Assembly: GCF_016801865.2 (NCBI RefSeq)
Contig: NC_068939.1
Span: 156,680,240 to 156,744,239, forward strand
Source: Culex pipiens pallens
Taxonomy: Eukaryota; Arthropoda; Insecta; Diptera; Culicidae
DNA: 64,000 bases
Reading direction: 5' to 3'
Part shown: positions 33,751-44,100 of the stretch, piece after piece
How positions within the stretch are numbered: the first letter of the stretch is position 1
Layout: the number at the start of each line of letters is the position of its first letter
Translations under genes and position numbers: made by a program
Notes under the pieces: model-generated
Database searches by the model: none
Told to the model about the DNA's origin: nothing
The model's input: only the letters and a program-made list of their open reading frames with translations

Positions 33751-34975
33751 AATCCACCTACGTGGTTGGTGCCTTCCTCATTCCTAACCAAATATGGATC
33801 ACACAAAAAAAAACCGGAAATGATTTCCATCTGGATTATAAACTTGTTGGAAACAAAGTTCCCAGAAAACAAGGTTTTATATATGGAACCAACTAAGTTC
33901 AATTGAAATCACGCTCAAAAAGTATTGACAGAGTTGCCAGATCTTTGATCTTTAAGACTCGTTGTAAAAGTCTTTCGATTACCTAACCAATGTTGGGTTG
34001 GATAATGAATCCGACATAGTTTACATACATTTAAGTGAGATCCGGCTTCAAAAAAGTACATAAATATCACTTAAGTGGTTATTACTTGAGACAGGGTTGC
34101 CAGATCTTCGATTTTTTTTAACTTGATTGGAAGGTCTTCCGATTATATATCCAACGATGGGTCTGAAGATGGATCCGGAAATAGTTCAGATAAGTGAGAT
34201 CCGGCTTCAAAACGTACATAAATATTACATAAGTGGTCATAACATGAGACAGTGTTGTCAGATCTTCACCATATCAGACTCGTTGGAAAGGTCTTTCAAA
34301 CGGTATATAACATGATGATATTTGATATGATTTCCAGCCATGTATCTAACATCCAGATATATGCGAAAACACATTTGTATACATAACCTTTGAACTACTG
34401 TTCGAAATATATTTTTTTTTGAAACTCGATCTATGAGACCCTAAACCGAGTCAAATGCAAACGGTTTGGCATAAATCGGTCCAGCTAGTGCTGAGAAAAC
34501 TAAGTGACAATTTTGGTAAAACATTCAGTCCAGACTCGATTATTTGAAGGCCTAGGCTTTTTACTTTGGAGAATCGAAATTTCGGATAAACAAACCACGA
34601 TTTTTTTCGTTTTCTTATTTTTGGCTTTTTAGCTACTCTAAAGTGATTGAAAAAATATTTTTATTTTTATTTTTAATAGGCAGAACTCGAATTTGATGTT
34701 AAAAGTAAGAAAATAAAAAAATAGACAAAAAAAAAACTTTGTTCGTGACTCGCTTATTTGAAGTCTCATAGATTCGGATAATCGAACTTAGGACAATCGA
34801 AACTTCGGGTAATCGAGGCTTCGGATAATCGAGTCTGTACTGTATACACACATACGGACAGACAGACAGTTTTCGATTCTGAGTCGATACGTGACGGTGG
34901 GTCTACGAGCTTTATGTGAAAAGTTCATTTTTAAAGTAGGATTTTAGCCTTACCTCAGTGAGGAAGGCAAAACAC
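33750..34975. repeat. Dispersed element with ~160-bp tandem units and nested MITE
   Basis: GTTGCCAGATCTT (or GTTGTCAGATCTT) starts at about 33933, 34095 and 34254, with AGTGAGATCCGGCTTCAAAA and ACATAAATAT in register, giving three units of ~160 bases. GTGCCTTCCTCATTCC at ~33770 and CTCAGTGAGGAAGGC at ~34955 may be its inverted ends. The GGTGGGTCTACGAG segment at ~34895 is shared with ~26488, where GGTGAGGAAGGC also follows. A pogo-like MITE (34526-34842) interrupts it. Class unknown. Confidence 0.55.
34526..34842. mobile_element. Pogo-like MITE (317 bp)
   Basis: Left end CAGTCCAGACTCGATTATTTG, right end TTCGGATAATCGAGTCTGTACTG followed by TA. The left flank reads TT where TA is expected, so it has decayed. 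Same family as 26705-26992. Further CGGATAATCGA fragments continue at ~35000-35095. Confidence 0.7.
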
Positions 34976-36531
34976 ATAAAAAAATGTTTTTTTTTTCATG
35001 GCTCTATTATCCGAAGTCCTATACAAGCCTCCGGATAATCGAATTTCGATATTCGAAAAATCGGATAATCGAGGCGTCGGATAGTCGAGTACAATTCTAG
35101 AGTTTTTTTTTGCATAAAACATTGGTAAGACAATAGTTGAAAGGAACTTTAAAAAAAATCTAGAATTTATTCTGAATAGACTTTTTTTGGGACAATTTTG
35201 ACGGAGGGGGTAGGGGGGGTTATTCAAATGAAATTTTCACTGGCCTAATTTGTATAAAATAAAATTTATAGAAGTTATTTAGACCAATTTATTTGGCCAT
35301 TTTTACAACATCAAATATATTATATATAGAAATTATATCAAAAAATCCAAAAATGGTCAACTGAATTTTACGAATCGTTTTATAGCAAGAAACATACCCC
35401 TTTGAGATTCGCTATAAATGTTGATTTTTAGCGGAAGACCCGACTGGACAACCCCTTTTCCTTGCGTCCTTTTTTGAGTGGGGGTGGAAGCGAGAAGACC
35501 AGCTAGAGTTTTGGGGAGTCCCTAACTGCAAACCAACCTGCCTGTGTGCAAGGCAAGAGCCTTCGATTACCCACTAAATTTTAAACCAGAGTGAAAGAGA
35601 ACGTGCTATAAAGGCGGCAGAAGTCAGCAATCATAATAAAAAAATAAATAATTTCCCACCAAGGCCTACCCCGAGTGCGAAGCGTTCTTTGTCCTTCCTT
35701 TTTATGCTGCTGTGCCAGAGCCCGACCTGGAACGACTGGGAAAACGTGGCAACAGGGTTGACGCCTTTTCTATGCTCTCGAGCGACCGGGACTCATTCCC
35801 CCTCGACGATCCCAACCCCTCGTTTTGGAGTTCGTTTGATGTTTTCACACACAGAGATGAATGGCTCAGGAAGAAAAGAGAGGGAAGAATCCGAGATATG
35901 ACTCTCTCGCGTGCAGTAGTACCTTCAAAACGTGAGAAGAATCAGAAAATGGTTTATTTAGAAAGTATTGTGATTTACTTTAAAAAAATATGGTATTTCA
36001 ATTTGAAATCGAAAAACAAAGAATTTTAAAAGTGGTAATTTGTAGAATCGTTGCTAGAAAATCTTTTGAAATGACTATAGAAAGTTAAATAAAAAGTATA
36101 AAAAATAAAACTTGCATTACAATCTTAGTACTCAAATCCAGAGTTTTCCAAATGTTCAGAGTTTTTTTTTTAAAAAAAGGTCCTATAAGCTATTGTCTTT
36201 CATATGTTTATAGGACCTATTAAAAAAAAACCAGAAGTGTACAAAATTAACGTAAAATAGTAATAGAAAATTCGAGCAAGTCATGTTAACGATTCAGCAA
36301 GTTGGCATTAAAAATAACGTTTCGAACCAAGGGAAAATTGCTTTCCCTGCCTCCAAATTTTATTGCTTCTATGCAGGGTGCACCGTTGGAAAATACCACC
36401 TACCGATCAACATTTTTGGTTCTCTCTCCCTCTTCTTTCATCAACAAAAGCCATCCGTTTTATGCTCTCGACTATGCTCTGGATACGCGCTGTATGCTTC
36501 AGGGTGAGCAACATTAACCTATTTTTGTGCG
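34976..36531. other. Spacer upstream of the Sp-factor gene
   Basis: No gene supported. It contains pogo-like fragments (~35000-35095), a less AT-rich patch at 35430-35930 and the short hairpin repeat at 36160-36232. TATGCTCTCGA occurs at ~35770 and ~36462. Short ORFs overlap in several frames and resemble no known protein. Confidence 0.4.
36160..36232. repeat. Short hairpin repeat, second copy
   Basis: Shares GGTCCTATAA, the loop ATTGTCTTTCATATG and GTTTATAGGACCTATT with 11582-11665, again framed by T and A runs. Likely a tiny foldback MITE. Confidence 0.7.
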
Positions 36532-36670
36532 CTATCGAGAAATTAAAAGTGAGAGTGTGTGCAACATGGAGTTAAACTTTCTGTGAAGTTGCTGTGAAGA
36601 TTACCATGGCACTTTGAAAAGTTTAACTCCATGTTGCACGCACACACTCTCACTTTTAATTTCTCGATAG
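36532..36670. repeat. Long near-perfect hairpin (~50-bp stem)
   Basis: CTATCGAGAAATTAAAAGTG at the left pairs with CACTTTTAATTTCTCGATAG at the right. The match continues through AGAGTGTGTG and CAACATGGAGTTAAACTT, interrupted only by a 4-base CGTG/CACG indel, with a loop of about 40 bases. It lies about 0.9 kb upstream of the first Sp-factor exon. It could be a tiny foldback MITE or, if transcribed, a hairpin-RNA precursor. Confidence 0.75.
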
Positions 36671-36799
36671 GGTTGGGCACTCAGTGGAATTTAATGTTTG
36701 AAAATGTTTTATTTTTTTGTCAATTTAATTTTTTAAATTTGATTGATATATTATAAAACATTATTAAATTTTTTTAACAAATTTGGAGGTAAAAATCAT

Positions 36800-37408
36800 T
36801 TTATCCTACCGTATTGTCGTCTGCCTCCTCGACCCCGTGCGTGTATGCGTGAAAGGCGGAGGAACTTGATTGCTCCCTCTCTCATTTGCTCTCTTTGCCG
36901 CTCTCTCGTGCTCTCTCAAGCTGGCCTTTGCGCGTCCCCTGTGCGTTTGAGAGGTAGACAAGCCACAGAATAGGCCACACACCTTCACGCAAAGAGTCGT
37001 CATCGGAGACGGTCTTTCTTCCTCCGCAAAAAAAGTAGTGATCTATCGCGCGCGTTAGCTGTCAAAAGTGGTATAAAGTGGTGACCAACGAAGCCTACAC
37101 GGTGGGCGGATAGTGGAATAATCGAGGGGGTCGAATCGCGGGATTTAGTATTCCCGGTGAGACGGATTTGGCCGTGGCTTGTCCCGGAAAAAAGAAGATC
37201 CGGAGGCCACACTCACACATACCAGAGGAGGGAGATCTTATTTTCTCACTTGTGTGCGGTACCGACTTGGACGGATTACGGGCAAATGGGAAACCGTACT
37301 GTACCGAGTACCGACAGGAATTTGGTGAATAACTGCTTTTAGACGGGCGACGTTGCCTACTGTGATGAGTTGACTCGTACGAACCAGTTTGAAAAGAGGC
37401 TAGTGACG
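36800..37408 (+). promoter_or_regulatory. Probable promoter and 5' UTR of the Sp-factor gene
   Basis: Composition turns GC-rich, with CTCTCTCTCGTGCTCTCTC near 36895-36920 and CpG-rich motifs such as TATCGCGCGCG. It runs uninterrupted into the short coding segment beginning at ATG 37409 and the splice donor AAG|GTAGGT at 37457. The transcription start cannot be placed; no convincing TATA box is seen. Confidence 0.5.
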
Positions 37409-37456
37409 ATGGAGTCCGCGAACCAGGAACCGGCCGATGATCCGGTTCCGCCGAAG
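37409..37456 (+). CDS. Alternative N-terminal exon or 16-codon uORF of the Sp factor
   Basis: ATG GAG TCC opens a 16-codon frame reading MESANQEPADDPVPPK and ending at a consensus donor AAG|GTAGGT in phase 0. Spliced to the acceptor before 41430 (also phase 0) it would give an alternative Sp-factor N-terminus (total 1083 aa). Spliced to the acceptor before 40909, the next codon is TGA, so it would be a short upstream ORF in the 5' leader of the ATG-41156 form. Which is used needs transcripts. Confidence 0.5.
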
Positions 37457-40400
37457 GTAGGTCCCGGTCTGAGAAGCTTTGTTGTGATTATAGAGTGTCG
37501 GTCGTCTCGACTGACAGCGTTTTGATTGAGGCTCGGTTTCGAATGAAAATCCGCAACTTTTCGGTGGGTGTTTCGTATTTACCCTCCTCTGGGCGGGGGC
37601 TCTCGGGGTGGGTCTCTCTCTCTCTCTGGCTGTGCCGCCACCAATGCCAGTCAGGCCCAGAAGTGTGTGTCAGTTTGTGTCTCGCTCTAATTTAAAAGTG
37701 GTACGAACCGTGCGACGATTGCAAAATTGGGCATCAAACGCCCGTCCGGCGCTCGAAGCGACTCCAAAGTCGGCCTCCAAATGGTGATTGTGGTGTTCTG
37801 ATTGCTAGAAGTATGGTAGATTGCTAGGATTGGACCCGGAACGCTGTGTATTACAAATTTAATATCGTGGCCAGCTTAGCCGCCGCCATGTTGGTTTGCC
37901 GTGGAAGAAAATTGTGAATTTACTGCAGAAAACTCAAACCATACCAAATTTCATACAACAAACAAAACGCAAGCTAAAACGAGCCTTGAAGCCCTTCAAA
38001 AATTGTGTTCAAATCGTCAAATCCCGATAATTTAGCCCAGAAATCCATCTAAATCGCAAACTCGGTTCAAGCTCATACATGACTCGTCGAATGTTGCCGC
38101 CGCGTACTCGTCTGCCTGCCAGTGCAATACTTTATCCCCGCCTCCTGCTTTACGAACCGTAACTGCTCTTTCACAGGGTGTTGCCAAAGTCGGGCGCTCT
38201 CTCGAACGAATGCGAGAGAGAACTTCCCTCTCAGGCTCTCCCGACCGCATCGTGCGTCCCTTTCTTGAGCCAGCCCACACGCACACAATGTTGAGTTCGG
38301 GGTGTTTGATGGTTTGTTTTGAACCTTCGTTCTTTGTGTGTTCTCATGTTTGGCGAGGGTTACCCAAAAAATAAATCAGTAAAAATTTAAATTATGAAAA
38401 ATTAATTACATATCAAAACAACATGTTTGATGTTTAAGAAAATAACTACTAAATTTACGCACTTTTCCCTCTCTTTTTCGCACTCGCTCCATCCCCTTCT
38501 CTCTTTCACTCCCACTCGTTCTCATTCGCGAAGCTCTCCTGCTGACGGCCGCCGGAAGGGGATAATTTTGGGGTGGGACCGGGAAAATTGTCCCCTTTTA
38601 TCGGGGTGCTGCTGCAGAGGGAGAGAGAGCTTGACCACGTGCTTTTGTGTACAGACGCCGGTGCGTCTCCGGAGCGTTTTAGAATTTTAATGAATGTAAA
38701 CAAAGCGCGAGAAGTGCAACGAACGGCGGCATCGATGGAATTTCCATTGGCACGTGCTCGCTTTGGCAGCTGTTGATGGCATTAATGACCACGCAATGAT
38801 CGGTTTCCTAGAAAAACCTAGAAAGTAAGAATTTTTAAACTTTTTTTAATTCTCGTTTCCTTTTTCAAAAGGAAACACACAAATCGATAAAGACCGGTAA
38901 AAAACTTCAAATTTGGTAAACAAAATGTATAAGTCCCTGCATTTTTTTTAATTTTTTTTTGATATTTTGGCACTTAGCCTTTAAAATCTTGACTTTTTTT
39001 TGATAAGGTCCAATAAACAAATGTAAACATTGAGTGTATCCCGCTTACTCCGATGGACTTTGACATAAGGTGTGAAAGGGATACACTCAATGTTTACATT
39101 TGTTTATAGGACCTTATCAAAAAAAAGTCAAGAAATGATCACAAATCACTTAGTTTTTTAAAATGATCAGAAAATATTTTTTCTATTTCCTAGATATCGA
39201 ACTTTGATATTATGCTTTCTAGGCGCAGTGAAAAAATATGATTAAACTTAAAAATGACGAACTCCTCGTCAGAGTGTCGTGATGCAAACAAAGAGCTGTC
39301 AATGCGAAATATGTTGGCTGACATCGGGCGGTCAGTCAAAAAAACTAGCTAGAAGACGCATTTTAAACAACTTTTGCGCGAAATAGAAAGCAGATTCCTG
39401 ATGCAAACAAATCCACTTCTGGTTTGGTTTGAATGTACTGTAAAATAAATTTGTGATTTTTTGGGTTAATTACATACCTACCTAAATTAAAATTATCCAT
39501 ATAAAAATAACAAACTTTGATAGTTCGGAGAACTGGATTTTCACATTTTCACTTTGAAATTTTGATGAGATAAGTTTGTGTTATTCCCATATATTTTTTT
39601 CTTAGTAATTTTGCTTAAAATGATATCCTTTAATTGCATTTCTATAATTTGAAAGTTGATTTTTAGGATATTTGATATACCACCCTTGAAAATGACGTTC
39701 TTACACTTTAGCTGCCTTGTCCTTCGTTAAGTTATCAAACGTAGATATTTATGAGAAATTTGGAGTATTCCGATTCATATTTTAATTTTTATAGGTGTGA
39801 TTTAAATTCAATTCTCGAAAAAAAGGTCTATGTGTTTAATTCTGATATTTCTGAGTTTTATTGGGATATTTTGGGAAAACGTCAAAATTGAAAATACAGT
39901 CCAGACTCTTCCGAAATTTCAATTATCCGAAGGTTCCTTTAGAACTTCTAATAAACGAATCTTGATTTTTTTCTTGATTTGTTTTGTCTTAATTCGAGTG
40001 TAGATTTCTTGTTCCATTGCAAAATGCATTTTTTTAACAATAATTTATTTCCGTCATTTTGGTCAACATCTTCGAAATACAACTTCCAAATTACTTCAGA
40101 GTATTTTTGGTTTCATTTTTAAGCTCAACAACTCTAACCCAGAAAAAGCAATAAGACTTTTTTTAATTTTTTTTAGATTTTTTTTTTCTGTGGCAATGGA
40201 AGAATCTTTACCAAAAAAGTTTCATGTTGCACTCAATTTGAGAGAATTTTGCAAGAGATCGAACCGCTCATTGCCGAAATATCTTCAAAATTGCCAATGT
40301 TTGTAAACAATATGACAGTTGACAATTCAAGTGGTACTTTCGTAAAAAAAACTGATAGAAATATTCTTGAATCATTGTTGATCACGAAATCTCAGTAAGA

Positions 40401-40908
40401 AATAACATTTTGAGATATCTTTAATATTTCAAAACAAGTTGAAAAAATATCACAGTTTTTGATATTTTGTTGATTGAGTTATTTCTTTGAAAACATATTG
40501 GAAACATGGGAGATTAAATTTTTCATTGACCTATTATTGTGAACACAAAATTGTCTCAATGAGATGATATCTGTCACTCTGGCTGGAGTTTCATTTAGCT
40601 TATCTCTTGTTATGTTAAATCTAATGAAAAATTTCGTTGTAGATTTGGAGTTCTTTTTCTTTCGTTTTTTTTGTTTCTGCGTGAAGGATGTAAATTTGAT
40701 TTTTAAACTCATTATTTGTTTTATTCTTAAATTGGTTGCCATTTCCCTATTAAAAAAAAAAGACTTTGATGAATGCTTCTTGATTTTGCTACAAAAACGG
40801 TGAATTTTAATTTTGCGTCACATTGTAAAATATTCCAACCTTGATTGTTCATGAATCATGTTCTAATTGCTTTGTTCCTTCTCTGTTCCTTTCCCATCCC
40901 ATTTCTAG
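37457..40908 (+). other. First intron of the Sp-factor gene
   Basis: 3.45 kb between donor AAG|GTAGGT and acceptor CCATTTCTAG. It begins GC-rich (to ~38800, with pyrimidine-rich CTCTCTTTTTCGCACTC), then turns A/T-rich. It includes the hairpin at 38989-39132 and a pogo-like end at 39897 (CAGTCCAGACTCTTCC). Short ORFs, including those on the minus strand at 38032-38288, are not supported as genes. Confidence 0.5.
38989..39132. repeat. Hairpin repeat with ~55-bp stem
   Basis: CTTGACTTTTTTTTGATAAGG through AAACAAATGTAAACATTGAG and TGTATCCC pairs with GGGATACACTCAATGTTTAC through AGGACCTTATC and AAAAGTCAAG, leaving a loop of ~35 bases. The outer part (GATAAGGTCC, TATAGGACCTTATC) resembles the hairpins at 11582 and 36160; the inner stem differs. 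Intronic on the + strand gene, so it could be transcribed. Confidence 0.75.
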
Positions 40909-41057
40909 TGAACCTTAGTCGAAGAACCTCCATCGCCAGTGGAATAAACCAATTTTGCGAGAAAAAAAAAGTATAAAACAAACGTAAACAGTGAGACTGG
41001 TCGGAACAACGAATCCGAAAAACTAGCATTAGAACTAAACAAAACCCCCCCTCTAAA

Positions 41058-41090
41058 ATGACTTCGTGTGCCCTCGCGCAAGCTACGTGA
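41058..41090 (+). CDS. Upstream ORF (10 codons) in the Sp-factor leader
   Basis: ATGACTTCGTG...TGA encodes MTSCALAQAT and stops 65 bases before ATG 41156, within the exon that starts at 40909. Its start context (AAAATGA) is A-rich, as is common for insect starts, so it could lower translation of the main ORF. Regulatory meaning is inference. Confidence 0.4.
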   Translation: MTSCALAQAT

Positions 41091-41155
41091 AAACAAGTGA
41101 AACTAAATCTAGCGAACCAAGTTTCAAGTTAAAGTGAACTCCCGCCCCCCAACCG

Positions 41156-44100
41156 ATGGACTCATCTCAGGGCGCGAACCTAGCGCCCGGCCAAGAGATT
41201 CGAGTCGTCAGTGCCTCCGTAGTGGCCCAGCTGCAGGCCCAGGGATTGCAGGTCGGTTCCGATGTCCTTGATTTCATGTTTAATCTTGTCATTTTTTTTT
41301 CGTGTGGAGGTTTAGTTTTTTGTTTCATTCACTAACACTTGGGTTAACATTGTTTCATTATCATTTTTGTTATAATAACTTGGAGAAAAGTCAATTTGAA
41401 AAAAAAACTAACGAAACATAATTTTTAAGGGCAATGAACTCAACGCGGCGATTATGGCTGCTTCGCAGCCCCAAAGCGCAACGCAACAAGTGTTGCAGCA
41501 GCAACAACAGCAACAGCATCAGCAGCAACAAGCCCAGCAGCAAGCCCAACAGCAAGCCCAGCAACAGGCTCAGCAGCAATCTGCGGTCCAGGCGGTGAGT
41601 TTGTATCAAGTTTTTGAAATAAATCAAATTTGTGGAATCAAAAAGTCCTTCTCATAACGGTGCCGCTTGGAAGGCACGTCGGTGAATTTGATGATTTAAT
41701 GATGATTTTTACCTTCTTTCTTGCAGCAGATGCAGCAACACCAACAAGCTGTCCAGCAGCAACAGGCTTCTGCCGTAGCAGCCGCCCAACAACAGCAGCA
41801 GCAGCAACAGGCGCAAGCCCAGCAACAGAGCCAGCAGCAGCAACAGCAACAGCAACAAGCTCAGCAGCAAGCGGCTGTGGCGCAACACCAGGCCCAAATG
41901 CAGCAGGTTCAGCAGCTTACCCAGGTCGCGCAACAGCAGCCCCAGGTGATTACTCTGCAGCAGTTGCAGAACTTCTTGCCCCAGCATCAGCTGAACACGC
42001 TCACGACTGCCGACGGAACGCCGGTGCAGGTGGCGCAAACGTCCGCGAACACCACCCCGGTGGGAACTCCAGTCAAGACGTTCGTCACGTCCCCGCAGCA
42101 GATCCAGCAGCCGCAGATTCTGAACCTGCAGGGACTGCCCCAGCAGTTCCTCCAAGGAGGCCAGCTCATCCAGAATCCCAACGGAATGTTCCAGATGGTT
42201 CAGCCGCTGCAGACGATCAACGTGGACGGGCAGGAGACGCTGTTCGTGCCCGGTGGCATCCAGAACAACCAGCTCGCTGGCGCCCAGGCGGTGCAGATCA
42301 ACGGCCAGCAGGCGTTCCTAACCCCGTCCGGGCAGCTGATACGGGCGCCCAATGGAGTTATCCCTGGAAACTTCCTGCAGAACATGGCCCAAGCCGTGCA
42401 GCTTCCCAACGGTACGTACCGACTTGATTGATCTCGTCAAATCAGTGGTGGTGTGGTTCCCCTTTGTCCATTTCATTTCCTGCACACATTAGCTCACGCT
42501 TTGTCCCCGAGTGGGACAGCAGCATGTTGTCCGCACCCCTGATGTAAACATTTGTTGTACCATTTTCAAACACTGCACGCACACCCGTAACCAACCCGAA
42601 AACATTCGATTGCATTCTCTGTGTACTTTCATGCAGCTGGTCAGGCTACGCTTTCTATCCCGGGAACTAATATAACAATCCCCCTGGGACCAAGCACGGC
42701 AAATGTTCTAGCGCAGCAGCAGCAACAGCAACAGCAAGCTCAGCAACAGGCTCAAAATCAGCAGCAGCAACAACAGCAGCAGCAGCAACAGGCGCAATCC
42801 CAACAGCAGAATCAGCAACAAACTGCGCAACAGCAGAATGTCCAGCAGCAACAGCAGCAGCAGCAGATACAGGTTCAGGCGCAACAAGCTTCCCAGATTC
42901 AGCAGCTTCAACCGGCGACCATCACGATCCCCGGTACCAACATCCAGATACCGAACTCGGCCGTAACCGCTCAGAACATTTTGCCTAACAATATAACTAC
43001 CATTAAGCTGGAAGGAGGTAATTGTCGCTCATCATTTTTTAAATCGTTTCACCACACAGTCAGTCACGCTTGTGTTCCTTGTGTTCTCTTAAAAACTATC
43101 ATTTTTGCATGCTTTTTTGTTTGATTATCTCTTGGTGAAGGAAGTTCGTTCGTCACTCGCTCAACGCTAACCAAAAAAACTCAATCTCCCCGCCCCCCAC
43201 GCAGGTCAAAATGTGCAAGTCCGACCGGCCGGTGGGATGCCCCAGATGGTGCAGTTCCCGATGCAGCAGACCATTCCGGTGCAGGTGCCCATCTCCACCG
43301 GCAACGGTCAAACGGTCTACCAAACCGTCCACGTGCCAATACAAGCAATCGGCTCGGCGTACGTCCAGCCGCAGATGCAAGTGATACCCCAGATCCCCCA
43401 AGTAGCTAATATCATCACCCCGAACGGCCAGATCCAGCAGGTTCAGCTAACGTCGCTAAACTCGCTGGCCGGACTGCAGGCAGCTCAAGCGCAGCAAAAC
43501 ATAATCCTCCAGCAGCCGCAAAACCTAGCCCAAGCACAGGCCCAGATGAACGCGGCCAACTCCATGGTATCCGGAATGCAATCCGCACCAACGGTCCAAT
43601 CGGCCGGCACCCAGGATGGAACCCAGCAAGCCCAGAACCAGCAGCAGCCCCAACAGCAGCAGCAGCAACCCCAACCCCAACCAATCACGATCGCCGGTCC
43701 CCAAGTCGGCCAGCAGATTACGGTGATACCGTCGAACAGCCTGCCCCAGCTGCGCCAAAACGCGGCCAACATCATCCAGATGCCAAACATACCGGGCCTG
43801 CAGGCCATCCCGGTCCAAAACATCCCCGGCATCGGAAACGTCCAGGTGATCCCGACAAATTTCATGCAACCGGTTCAACCGCAAACAGTGGCGTCGCAGC
43901 CTCAGTTGAACCCGGTCAATCAAGCAGGGCAAACTATCTCCCTTCAGCAGGCAGCGGCGCATCAATTATCAAATATAAAGCCGGATCCAAGCGACCCCGG
44001 TAAGTGGTTCATCAAGCAGGAGGCAATCCCGATCGCACCACAACCGGCCCCCCCATCCGGCGGCAACACCAACACCAGTGGCAGTGGTACCAGTGTTGCC

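Noticed and set aside
38032..38288. Two overlapping minus-strand ORFs in the first Sp-factor intron
   Set aside because: They are short and sit in a GC-richer intronic patch; no family similarity, and the two frames overlap each other.
41630..42427. A 265-codon + strand frame over the Q-rich Sp exon
   Set aside because: It is the shifted frame of CAG/CAA repeats (reading Ser/Ala/Thr/Pro-rich) and crosses the intron before 41727. The frame giving polyglutamine joins in phase with all other exons.
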